Shown: positions 15,415 to 23,328 of the stretch, piece by piece | How the letters are laid out: every line of letters begins with the position of its first letter | Position numbering within the stretch: the stretch's first letter is position 1 | Source of the DNA: CBDESM01 sp965205165 | GTDB lineage: Bacteria; Chloroflexota; Dehalococcoidia; Bin125 | Direction: 5' to 3' | Length of the DNA stretch: 64,000 nt | Assembly (NCBI GenBank): GCA_965205165.1 | Contig: OZ242037.1 | Coordinates: 1,798,001 to 1,862,000, forward strand | Notes under the pieces: generated by a model | Told to the model about the DNA's origin: nothing | The model's database searches: none | Seen by the model: the letters and a program-made list of their open reading frames with translations, nothing else | Made by a program: the position numbers and the translations under genes

Positions 15415-16059
15415 ATGAGCGACGCGCTGCGCCCGCGCCCGGCCGCGACGGCCGGCGAGCCGACCGACGATCCGCTGCGGCGGCGGACGATCTTCCTGCA
15501 CCGGCGGGTGGCGGTGATCGGGCCGGATCGGATCGAGCTGCGGCCGCCGAAATCGGCGGCGATCCTGCCGCTGGCGGGGGCGTGCGCGACGGCGGGGCTG
15601 CTGGCGCTGCTGGGCACGTCGGTCGGCAGCCTGCCGCTCTGGCTGTCGGCGATCATCCTGCTGGCGTCGGTGATCCTGCTGCCGCTTTCGGGGATTTCGC
15701 TGGTCTACGCGCTGCTGGGCGCGCACATCACGGCGGATCGGGCGGGTCGCAACGTCTCGCTGAAGCAGCGCTTCCTGGGGCTGGGCATCGGCACGAACGA
15801 GTTGATTCCGTTCTGGAAGATCCGCGAGTTCGAGGTGGCCGACGAGGGCCGTCCGGTCGCTCGAGCGGACGGGGATCTGCCGGCCGAGGCGATCGCGCAA
15901 TGGCGGCTGACGCTGGTCAAGAAGAGCGGCGGCCGGCACGAGCTGGCCGGCTTCAACGTGCCGCGGGAGCATGAAGAGGACGGCCTGGCCGTCATTTGGG
16001 AGGTGGCAGAGGCCTTGTCGGAGATCAGCGGCGCGGAGATCAAGGGGCCGATCTGGTGA
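15415..16059 (+). CDS. Membrane protein of unknown function
   Basis: A 214-residue protein: a charged cytoplasmic N-terminus, two membrane helices at about residues 48-70 and 76-104, and a soluble C-terminal part with strands such as HITADRAGRNVSLKQRFLGLGI and WRLTLVKKSGG that looks like a small PH-like beta domain. No family is recognised with certainty. Its TGA overlaps the GTG of the next gene (GTGA), so the two are probably an operon. Confidence 0.65.
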   Translation: MSDALRPRPAATAGEPTDDPLRRRTIFLHRRVAVIGPDRIELRPPKSAAILPLAGACATAGLLALLGTSVGSLPLWLSAIILLASVILLPLSGISLVYALLGAHITADRAGRNVSLKQRFLGLGIGTNELIPFWKIREFEVADEGRPVARADGDLPAEAIAQWRLTLVKKSGGRHELAGFNVPREHEEDGLAVIWEVAEALSEISGAEIKGPIW

Positions 16060-16487
16060 ACAAGCGAGCGTGGAACGAACGGATCGATCGGGAGGCCGCG
16101 GAGGCGCTGGCGGATTTGGGCACGATCGCGGTGATCGGGCTCTCGCCGCGGGCGGAGCGGGACAGCCATCGGGTGAGCGCCTACATGCAGGAGCGCGGGC
16201 ATCGCGTGATTCCGGTCAATCCGGCGCACGCGGGGAGGGAAATTCTGGGCGAGCGGGCGGTGGGCGAGCTCGCGGAGGCGGGGGAGCCGATCGGCACGGT
16301 GGTGGTTTTCCGGCGGTCGGAGGAGACGGATGATCCGATTGATGCTGCGATCGCGGCCGGGGCGCGGACGGTCTGGCTGCAGCTGAGGATTGAGAATCGC
16401 GAGGGCCTCGAGCGGGCTCGGGCGGCGGGGCTGCGCGCGATCGAGAACCGCTGCCTGATGGTCGAACACCGCCGCCTGGCCGACTGA
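16056..16487 (+). CDS. CoA-binding domain protein (YccU-like)
   Basis: A 143-residue Rossmann-fold protein of the CoA_binding_2 type. It shows TIAVIGLSPRAERDSHRVSAYMQERGHRVIPVNP, then IGTVVVFRRSEE and TVWLQLRIENREGLERARAAGLRAIENRCLMVEHRR, the usual markers including the final C-M-x-x-E-H. Members bind CoA or acyl-CoA but their roles are mostly unknown. The start is GTG at 16056, overlapping the previous stop. The stop overlaps the next ATG (TGATG). Confidence 0.85.
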   Translation: MNKRAWNERIDREAAEALADLGTIAVIGLSPRAERDSHRVSAYMQERGHRVIPVNPAHAGREILGERAVGELAEAGEPIGTVVVFRRSEETDDPIDAAIAAGARTVWLQLRIENREGLERARAAGLRAIENRCLMVEHRRLAD

Positions 16488-16723
16488 TGCCGCAAGCGAC
16501 GCCGGAAGCGAGGGCGGAATACGAAGCGGCGTACGAGGCGTGGCAGCGCCAGCTGCAGCGGCTGCATCAGGTCTTCCTGGAGGGGGAGCGGCTCGAGCCG
16601 CCGCAGTTGAAGGGCCTGTTGAACCGGGAGGCGCGGGCGAAGGAGCGCTACGACGCGGCCCGCGAGGAGCTGCTGGGGATCAGCCGGCTGCCGCCGCGAA
16701 TCCTGCGCTTGGAGCGGGAGTGA
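16487..16723 (+). CDS. Small helical hypothetical protein
   Basis: A 78-residue highly charged, predicted helical protein (ARAEYEAAYEAWQRQLQRLHQVF and REARAKERYDAAREELLG). It is coupled to the CoA-binding gene by TGATG. The 3' end overlaps the convergent gene at 16680-17114 by 44 bases. No family recognised. Confidence 0.6.
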   Translation: MPQATPEARAEYEAAYEAWQRQLQRLHQVFLEGERLEPPQLKGLLNREARAKERYDAAREELLGISRLPPRILRLERE

Positions 16724-17114
16724 TCTGACCCACCTCATCCGCGGACGCTTGTTGTCCGGACTTTCCGCTGCACTGCAGGATCACGCCCGGCTGAGGGAGC
16801 AGGTCCGACTCGGCGATCGGCGTCCCCTGTGGTTCCAGCGCCAGATCGAACTCGCCATCAAAGCCGCTGCCGCGAATCGGCTCTCCGAGGAACCAGCGGT
16901 CGGTGCCGTCCGTGAGCAGCAGACCGCGCAGGTCGATCGCTCCGGAATACAGGCGGTTGAGGCTCTCGGCGGACGTCGCGACGACGAGGAACAGATCGTC
17001 CTCGTGGTCTTCGGATACGTGATCAGCGATGTACGCCACGCCCGAACTGTCTTCTGCCACGACCACGCGGGGGCCGTCGTAGTAGGCCAAGGTTTCTGTC
17101 ACTCGCACCTTCAT
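16680..17114 (-). CDS. Module protein A (second copy), unknown function
   Basis: A 144-residue protein paralogous to the gene at 17541-17963. Both begin with a strand and the motif YYDGPRVVxAxD, then a YIADHVSED or YLADFIAAD segment, an LRGLLL/LRSFLL helix, and ESDLLPQPG or RSEWLPPPG. The C-terminus beyond that is unrelated and low-complexity. It is coupled by ATGA to the upstream B gene. It looks like a soluble alpha/beta domain; it reminds me of a DUF (possibly DUF6575), which I cannot verify. Confidence 0.65.
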   Translation of the reverse strand: MKVRVTETLAYYDGPRVVVAEDSSGVAYIADHVSEDHEDDLFLVVATSAESLNRLYSGAIDLRGLLLTDGTDRWFLGEPIRGSGFDGEFDLALEPQGTPIAESDLLPQPGVILQCSGKSGQQASADEVGQITPAPSAGFAAAAG

Positions 17115-17512
17115 CGCTGCCTCCTCTTCGTGAAGCGCACCTCTTGCCGCAACTCATCATAGCGGATTCCGTGCACAGGCCACCATGTGCAGTGAGATCT
17201 GTATGCACTGGAGGGCGTCTCTTGGAGTGCTCCCATGCCGGCGGACAGTTCCAGTGCGACCACGTGTCCGCTGCCTTTCCGGCGTAATGCGCTTATGGCA
17301 TCGGCCAGGTCCGTGAAGACCGAAAGGCCCTTCGCCCGGCACTCCCTCACGCCCATCAGGTCCTCGGAGCCCGGCTGGCGCTGCCATGTCGACCTAAAAT
17401 CCTGCGCCCGTGCCGGGAACCTGTCCGACAGCCGATAGACGATGATCGGCTCGCGGATCTCGCTCGCTTCCGGCGGCGGGCAATCCTGCGGGAACTCGTC
17501 GCGGAACCTCAT
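17111..17512 (-). CDS. Module protein B (second copy), unknown function
   Basis: A 133-residue protein paralogous to the gene at 17960-18337. Shared marks are an N-terminal (F/Y)RDxxPxDCPPPEAxEI, a GVRECRAKGLSVFTDLADA segment aligning with ECWVRGVSLFARRSDL, a GMGALQ/GMGSLL turn, and a terminal TWWPxxGIxY. The last feature and the small size suggest a compact enzymatic or binding domain, but no family is recognised. It is coupled to protein A by ATGA. Confidence 0.65.
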   Translation of the reverse strand: MRFRDEFPQDCPPPEASEIREPIIVYRLSDRFPARAQDFRSTWQRQPGSEDLMGVRECRAKGLSVFTDLADAISALRRKGSGHVVALELSAGMGALQETPSSAYRSHCTWWPVHGIRYDELRQEVRFTKRRQR

Positions 17513-17540
17513 GGGGCTTGCGGGCCGGGCTGCCGTGGCG

Positions 17541-17963
17541 TCAGGCGGATGCGGCGACGGGTTCTGCCGTGCCCGCGCTGCTGGGTGTTCCGTCGCCGAA
17601 GACCACTGCTTCCCAGTCGCAATCGTCGTCCTCGATCGTGTATCCGGGGGGTGGCAGCCACTCTGAGCGGGCGATCGGCGACTCTTGCCGGGTCAACACC
17701 AGCTCCGGCTCCATGGTCCGCGTCGGATCGGTCAGGTACCACTCGTTCGCACCTGCTTCCAGCAGGAAGGAGCGCAGATCGACCTCGCCGATTCGCAGCC
17801 GTGCCAGTAACTCGTCCGGGGCGGGCACTACCTGATACTGCTCGGGTTCGCCGTCGGCTGCGATGAAGTCGGCCAGATAGGGCCGCCCGTGCGCGTCTTG
17901 GGCCAAGACCACTCGCGGCCCATCGTAGTAGTCGAGAATCTCGGTGACCTTGATCGCGATCAT
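17541..17963 (-). CDS. Module protein A' (first copy), unknown function
   Basis: A 140-residue protein, the better-preserved A paralog (KVTEILDYYDGPRVVLAQDAHGRPYLADFIA, LARLRIGEVDLRSFLLEAG, EWLPPPGYTIEDDD). The acidic C-terminus is unlike the A copy. It is coupled by ATGA to B'. The stop is 28 bases before the B start, so all four genes B'-A'-B-A are probably one transcript. Confidence 0.65.
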   Translation of the reverse strand: MIAIKVTEILDYYDGPRVVLAQDAHGRPYLADFIAADGEPEQYQVVPAPDELLARLRIGEVDLRSFLLEAGANEWYLTDPTRTMEPELVLTRQESPIARSEWLPPPGYTIEDDDCDWEAVVFGDGTPSSAGTAEPVAASA

Positions 17964-18337
17964 GGCCTCTCCACGCTACACCGTTCGCCGTAGTCGATTC
18001 CATCGGTCGGCCACCATGTGAAGTGCGAGCGCGTGCCCGTCTTGAGCAGCGACCCCATTCCCGCATCCAGCACGACCCTCGCAACCATGACTTTCGCGGG
18101 GTCGCGGCGCGGAAACCGCTTGAGCAAATCGCTGCGCCGCGCGAACAGCGACACGCCCCGCACCCAGCACTCCGGTGCTCCGGGATACGGACGCTCCGGA
18201 TTGAGCTGCCGCAGCGAGAGGAAGTCGGCTTCGGTCGGGGGATCGTTGCTGACCATGCGGAAGAACACGCTGGGGCGGTTGATCTCGGCGGCTTCCGGCG
18301 GGGGGCAGTCTTCGGGAAGGGGATCGCGGTACTGCAC
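17960..18337 (-). CDS. Module protein B' (first copy), unknown function
   Basis: A 125-residue protein from GTG at 18337, chosen because it aligns exactly with the ATG of paralog B (VQYRDPLPEDCPPPEA against MRFRDEFPQDCPPPEA). It carries the same ECWVRGVSLFARRSDL, DAGMGSLL and HFTWWPTDGIDYGE landmarks. It begins 80 bases from the divergent gene at 18418, a likely bidirectional promoter region. Function unknown. Confidence 0.62.
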   Translation of the reverse strand: MQYRDPLPEDCPPPEAAEINRPSVFFRMVSNDPPTEADFLSLRQLNPERPYPGAPECWVRGVSLFARRSDLLKRFPRRDPAKVMVARVVLDAGMGSLLKTGTRSHFTWWPTDGIDYGERCSVERP

Positions 18338-18417
18338 GATGGGCGATCCTACGGCACGGGCTTGGGCGCGATTGGGCGGGGGGCAATAGACTCGGTGGAC
18401 TGGGGAGCGGGGCCGGC

Positions 18418-18855
18418 ATGAGCGACGGGTACGGCGTGGATCTCGATCAGGTGCTGCGGCTGGTCGATCGGGCGTCGGTGCTGATCGTGCGCTTCGACCT
18501 GCTCGAGCAGCGGCTGCTGGTCGACTTCCGGGCGCCGGGAGCGGAGCTGCCATTGATCACGATGGTCGACCGGGTCGGCTCGGCCGAGGAGCGCTTCCGG
18601 CACCTCAAGTCGCTGCGGCCGAAGATGCCGCTGCCGGAGCGGATCCACTCGTTTCCGTGGCCGCGGGCCATTTCGGCCTTTGAAACGTCGGGGGTCTGGG
18701 GGGCGATCGCGGACCGGCTGTCGTCGCTGGGCGCGCCGGACGCGGAGGTGGTCTCCGTCCGCCGGCAGCTGCTGGAGAGCGAGGCCGCGGCGACCGCCTC
18801 GGCGATCCGCGGTGGCGACGGCTTCCGCACGATCTGGGAGCGCGAGGCGTCATGA
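18418..18855 (+). CDS. Hypothetical protein upstream of threonine aldolase
   Basis: A 145-residue soluble protein that I do not recognise: an N-terminal helix-strand unit (LRLVDRASVLIVRFDLLEQRLLVDFR), a central MVDRVGSAEERFRHLKSLRP, and an Ala-rich helical C-terminus. It overlaps the ltaE ATG by four bases (ATGA), so the two are co-translated. Confidence 0.65.
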   Translation: MSDGYGVDLDQVLRLVDRASVLIVRFDLLEQRLLVDFRAPGAELPLITMVDRVGSAEERFRHLKSLRPKMPLPERIHSFPWPRAISAFETSGVWGAIADRLSSLGAPDAEVVSVRRQLLESEAAATASAIRGGDGFRTIWEREAS

Positions 18856-19910
18856 GCGACCGGAATCCGATTGATCTGCGCAGCGACACGGTGACGAAGC
18901 CGACGCCGGCGATGCGCGAGGCGATGGCGGCGGCTTCGGTCGGCGACGACGTGTTCGGGGAAGACCCGACGGTGCGGGAGCTGGAGGGCGCGGCGGCGGA
19001 CATCACGGGCAAGGAGGCGGCGCTCTACGTGAGTTCGGGCACGATGGCCAACCTCGTGGCGGTGCTCGCGCAGACGCGGCCGGGCGACGAGCTGCTGCTG
19101 GGCGAGCGCAACCACATCGTCCGCGCCGAGGCCGGCGGCGTCTCGCGGCTGGGCGGCGTGCTCGCCACGACGCTGCCCAACGAGCGGGACGGCGGCGTCG
19201 ACCCGGAGCGGGTGGCCGCGGCCGTGCGGCCGCCGGATCTGCACCAGCCGCGCACGCGCATGCTGGCGTTGGAGAACACGCACAATTTCTGCGGCGGCTC
19301 GGTGCTCTCGCTCGAGCGGACGGAGCAGCTGGCCGGCGCGGCGCGGGAGGCGGGGCTGCGGGTGCATCTCGACGGGGCGCGCATCTTCAACGCGGCGGCG
19401 GCGCTGGGGACGAGCGCGGCCGCGCTCGCGGCGCCGGTCAACAGCGTCTGCTTCTGCCTCTCGAAGGGCCTGGGCGCGCCGGTCGGCTCGCTGGTCTGCG
19501 GGGATGCGGAGTTCGTCGCGGAGGCGCGGCGCGCGCGCAAGCTGGTCGGCGGCGGGATGCGGCAGGCGGGCGTGATCGCGGCGGCGGGGCTCGTCGCGCT
19601 CGATCAGATGATCGACCGGCTGGCCGACGACCATGCCAACGCGCGCCGGCTGGCGGCCGGCTTGGCCGAGCTCGGCTTCGGGATCCGCCCCGACTCGGTC
19701 GAGACCAACATCGTCGTGGTCCCCGTCGACCGGCCCTCCGCCGAGGTGCAGGCGGAGCTGCGGGAGGTCGGCGTGCTCGTGACCACGCCCGACCGCACGC
19801 GCATCCGGCTCGTCACGCACGCGGATGTTGACGCGGCCGATGTGGACGAGGCGCTCTCGCGGATCGCCGCGGCCGGCCTCGCGCCGGCTCCGTCCGCGGC
19901 CGCGGACTGA
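18852..19910 (+). CDS. ltaE: Low-specificity threonine aldolase
   Basis: A PLP enzyme that cleaves threonine or allo-threonine to glycine and acetaldehyde. The 352-residue product shows IDLRSDTVTKPTPAMREAM, the VFGEDPTVRELE segment, YVSSGTMANL, ALENTHNFCGG, VHLDGARIFNAA with the PLP-contacting Asp, and the Schiff-base lysine in CLSKGLGAPVGS. Length and motif order are those of the beta-eliminating lyase fold. Confidence 0.94.
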   Translation: MSDRNPIDLRSDTVTKPTPAMREAMAAASVGDDVFGEDPTVRELEGAAADITGKEAALYVSSGTMANLVAVLAQTRPGDELLLGERNHIVRAEAGGVSRLGGVLATTLPNERDGGVDPERVAAAVRPPDLHQPRTRMLALENTHNFCGGSVLSLERTEQLAGAAREAGLRVHLDGARIFNAAAALGTSAAALAAPVNSVCFCLSKGLGAPVGSLVCGDAEFVAEARRARKLVGGGMRQAGVIAAAGLVALDQMIDRLADDHANARRLAAGLAELGFGIRPDSVETNIVVVPVDRPSAEVQAELREVGVLVTTPDRTRIRLVTHADVDAADVDEALSRIAAAGLAPAPSAAAD

Positions 19911-19916
19911 CCCGCC

Positions 19917-20666
19917 GTGCTCGCAATCCGCGTCTTGGCGGCCTGCGCGGCCGCGCTCGTGCTGGCCGCATGCTCCGCTGAATCCTCGTTCCCCGATCCG
20001 GCCGAGCCGCCGCTCCAAGCCGAGGCCCCGTGGCCCGATTACGAGCGGCTGACCTACGCGATGTTCGACCAGACCGACGAGGAGATCGGCGCGATGGTGA
20101 TGGAGACGCGCCGGATCGAGGGCGGGCGCTATGAGCTCGTCCTCCGCTTCACCGTCGACGAGTCGAACACCGTTGACGAGCTCGCGGTAGTCGTGGACGA
20201 GCGGACGATGAAGCCGATCAGCTACAACCGGCGCGCGGCCAACGACGAGGAAACCGTCACGATCGTCGGCAGCTACGAGGGCGGGGGCGGGGACTTGACC
20301 GCCGTCGGGTACGTCGAGGAGGACAGGGAGCGCCGCGAGATTGACTTGGAGGCGGGCGATTTCGCCTACGACAACGACTCGGCCGCCTGGCTTTGGCGCA
20401 GGCTCCGTTTCGAACAGGACCTCGAGCTGACCTACCGCTCGGTCAATCTCTACCAAGACCGCTCGCAGCTGGTGCAGGTCGCGGTGCGCGGGCAGGACAG
20501 CTTGGCCGGGCCGGAGGGCGACGTGCTCACGTGGCAGGTCGCGGCCAGCCCCGGCGTCGAGACCCAGCGCGCCTGGTTCGAGACCGAGCCGCCGCACCGC
20601 CTGATCCGCTGGGACCAACAGCCGCGCCGCTACATCCTGACCAAAATCTCGACCAGCCCCGAGTAG
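19917..20666 (+). CDS. Secreted lipoprotein of unknown function
   Basis: A 249-residue protein from GTG with a lipoprotein signal: hydrophobic VLAACAAALVLAACS, with cleavage before Cys19 in LAAC. The mature part is acidic and beta-rich (ERLTYAMFDQT, YELVLRFTVDE, LTYRSVNLYQDRSQLVQVAVRGQD) and resembles DUF3108-like outer-surface proteins in flavour only. It starts 6 bases after ltaE and is convergent with the SWM repeat protein. Confidence 0.7.
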   Translation: MLAIRVLAACAAALVLAACSAESSFPDPAEPPLQAEAPWPDYERLTYAMFDQTDEEIGAMVMETRRIEGGRYELVLRFTVDESNTVDELAVVVDERTMKPISYNRRAANDEETVTIVGSYEGGGGDLTAVGYVEEDRERREIDLEAGDFAYDNDSAAWLWRRLRFEQDLELTYRSVNLYQDRSQLVQVAVRGQDSLAGPEGDVLTWQVAASPGVETQRAWFETEPPHRLIRWDQQPRRYILTKISTSPE

Positions 20667-20787
20667 GCCGCCGACCTGCGCGCTGCTAGTCGTCCCAAGC
20701 GCCCGTAAGCATGTAGCCCTCGCCGCATCGCCACTTGATACGACAAGTTCGACGCCGTTTCCTCACCTTTGACGTCGAGAACAGGCT

Positions 20788-23313
20788 CTAGGGGGCGCCA
20801 GCGGTGTCGCAGGATGCCGCGGCGCTCTCTGGCTGCGGCGTCTCTGCTCTTGGCGGGAATGGGGTGCGGTTTTGGATGCAGAGGGCGAGTTCGTCCATGG
20901 GGTTGTCGCTGGCATCGCGCAGGACCCGCTCGCCTGGGGGCGAGTACTTGAGCATTACCGGCTCGCCGGCTGCGACCGACTCGGCGAGGTGCAGTTCGAG
21001 GCTCCAGTCGTCCCGGCTCTGGCGGACGCGGTCGACGGCGATATCCCGCCCATCGGCCTCGACCGAGAATCCCTGTAAGTTGTTCACCCGGCGCATGCGC
21101 TGGTTGAACTCGATCCTGACCAGTGCGCCGCGTGCGAATGCTTGGATGATTTCCGGGGGGCGTTCGGTGAGGTTGCGGGCCATCAGGGTGAACGTCGGGG
21201 CGCGGTATCCGTCGTGATCGGCGATCTTCGTGCGGTAGGGCAAGTTCGAGACGTAGGTGACGAATACATCTTCGCGGTCGCTGAGGCCGGGATTGGAGAG
21301 GTCCAAGCCCAGCATCCACTCGCCGGCGAAGTATACTTGCTCGACCTCGATGCGCTCGCGGGTGCTGATCAGCCAGACCGTTCGCGGCGGCTTGCGCGAC
21401 ATGTCGAGTTGCTGGTCGAACTCGATCAGGATCGTCCGTTCCACGCCGATCGCGGCGATGGGGCGCGGGCCCTCGGTGGCGTTGGCCAGCTGCAATCGCC
21501 GGAACGCCTGCACCGCGAGGCCCGACGGCTCGCGCAATCTGCCGCCCAGCGGCGTGAAGCTGAGCCGCACGCTCCGATCCCACTGCGGCGCCCGGGCGAG
21601 CTCCAGGGTGAGCACCTTGCCGCGGACGCCGATGACGCGCAGCACGCTGGTCCCGCCGGTGATTGAGAACTCGCTCGCCCGCGGTGCGCTGCCCTCATCA
21701 AGCGCCTGGTCGAAGATGATCGTCACGATCCGCCCTCGTACTCTGGCCGAAACGACCCGCGGCGGGGAATCGACCAGATTCGCCGCGGAGCGCCGGAACG
21801 ACGCTGCCGGGTTGCCACTGACATCTTCGATCTGAGTCGCACCAGATTTCGAATAAGCGACGGTGACCACATCGCCTTCCCGGATCGGATCGCCGATGAT
21901 CAGATCGATCTGAGAGCCGGATAGAGCAATCCGTTCGATGGAACGGATCGAGCCGTTCATCGATACCGAAAAGGCAGACCGCAGAGCGTTGCTGGTACCG
22001 CTGATTCGGACTGTTTGATCGAACGTCACCGAAACTTTTCGTTCAGCTGCACTCGCCGCGATGACGGCTGGAGCGGTATCAGTCTTATTTTCCGCCTTCA
22101 CGGTGAAGGACGGAACCGAAACCGCCGCTGCGGTGGCGGCAGTCGCGCCGAGCCCGCCGGCACGCGCCGTATAGGTCACTCGAACGTCAATTTCTTCGCC
22201 CTCCCGGATGGCAGCACCCAAAGTCAGCCAAACTTCTTTTCCGCTCCCGCTCGCCCCGGTGACCGCATGGGAGCGTTCATCGGAAGACACCGAAAAATCA
22301 GCGGCCCGCACCGCGCCCGAAAGAGTCTCTCCGAAGGTGAGCGTCATGGATGTTCCATCCACGGTCGCGGAAGCCGACAGGTTCAGCAGCGGCTGGAATG
22401 CTGGATCGGTGGAGGGAGCGGCATTTGGCGGAGTCGAACGATCCGTGATCCCGTCAACGGTACTTTGATAGCAGAACTTGATCTTCTTTGAGGGTTCGAG
22501 AGGCTCGGCGAGATTGATCTGCAAATGCGAGAGATCGCCACCACCTCCGGAAACATCACCCCGCTGTGGCGGTATAATCAGATCTGAAACCTTCAGCTCT
22601 TCCCCTGCAGTATGGGCGAAGATCGCCAAGCCTCGGCAGCCAGTTGCTGGATGGTCGCTCTCCTGCTGTAGGGTCAGCATGTTGGGAACCGTCAGAGCTT
22701 GGTCGAAGACGAGCGTGATGCGGTCGTTCGTTGCATATCCGTACTCGAAGATCGGGCCTGCATCGGTCTGGTTCGTCACCGTTGCGGTGAATGACGCCAC
22801 TTCGTTTCCGGTGCTGTCCGCCATGCCGTTCGAGGCGGGCTTGGCGTAGCTGACCGTGACATTGCGGTTTGCTTCGCGCAGATCGTTCTTGAGCGCGAGC
22901 AGCACCTCGCGGTTGTTTTCGGTGCTGAGCGCGACGCCCGACAGCGGGCTCCCGTCGGCTGATGAGCGCAGGCCGCGCAGGGTGAACTGCGCGATCTGAG
23001 GCCGCTTGGCGGTGTGCAGCGGCTGGTCGAATCTCAACGTAATTGTCGCCTGATCACCGATAATGCTGTCCAGCACTGGCGCGGTATCGGTCGCATTGGC
23101 CACGGCGCTCGAGAAGTTGGTCACGGCGTTGGCGGTACCGTCTCGAAGCCCGTTCGCGCTCGGCGCGGTGTACGAGATCATGACGCTCGCATCCAGTTCG
23201 TGAACTGCCGGCGAGACGGTGAGCGTCACGGTATTGCCGGAGATTGCCAGGCTTGCGACGGCCGCGCTGGTCCCGCTGAGCGCGAAACTCGATATCGGAG
23301 TAGCGGTCGCCAC
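20788..23313 (-). CDS. C-terminal part of the SWM repeat protein, cut off by an in-frame TAG
   Basis: An open frame of about 841 residues, in the same frame as the upstream repeat protein and separated from it only by TAG at 23329-23331. The stop falls inside one repeat: ...DGTTITL then stop then FDQPLVATATPISSF, where other repeats read straight through. About seven further SWM-type repeats follow (each with a TxxFDQxL core and a VxYxxP strand), then a short Pro/Ser tail without an anchor. The GTG at 23313 is the first possible restart; I see no ribosome site and no signal peptide, so independent secretion is unlikely. It is either a pseudogene fragment, a readthrough product, or a sequencing error. 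Confidence 0.6.
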   Translation of the reverse strand: MATATPISSFALSGTSAAVASLAISGNTVTLTVSPAVHELDASVMISYTAPSANGLRDGTANAVTNFSSAVANATDTAPVLDSIIGDQATITLRFDQPLHTAKRPQIAQFTLRGLRSSADGSPLSGVALSTENNREVLLALKNDLREANRNVTVSYAKPASNGMADSTGNEVASFTATVTNQTDAGPIFEYGYATNDRITLVFDQALTVPNMLTLQQESDHPATGCRGLAIFAHTAGEELKVSDLIIPPQRGDVSGGGGDLSHLQINLAEPLEPSKKIKFCYQSTVDGITDRSTPPNAAPSTDPAFQPLLNLSASATVDGTSMTLTFGETLSGAVRAADFSVSSDERSHAVTGASGSGKEVWLTLGAAIREGEEIDVRVTYTARAGGLGATAATAAAVSVPSFTVKAENKTDTAPAVIAASAAERKVSVTFDQTVRISGTSNALRSAFSVSMNGSIRSIERIALSGSQIDLIIGDPIREGDVVTVAYSKSGATQIEDVSGNPAASFRRSAANLVDSPPRVVSARVRGRIVTIIFDQALDEGSAPRASEFSITGGTSVLRVIGVRGKVLTLELARAPQWDRSVRLSFTPLGGRLREPSGLAVQAFRRLQLANATEGPRPIAAIGVERTILIEFDQQLDMSRKPPRTVWLISTRERIEVEQVYFAGEWMLGLDLSNPGLSDREDVFVTYVSNLPYRTKIADHDGYRAPTFTLMARNLTERPPEIIQAFARGALVRIEFNQRMRRVNNLQGFSVEADGRDIAVDRVRQSRDDWSLELHLAESVAAGEPVMLKYSPPGERVLRDASDNPMDELALCIQNRTPFPPRAETPQPESAAASCDTAGAP

Positions 23314-23328
23314 GAGCGGTTGATCGAA

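Noticed and set aside
20667..20787. Short stem ACTTG-N6-CAAGT between convergent genes as a terminator
   Set aside because: Only a five-base stem with no U-run on either strand, too weak to call.
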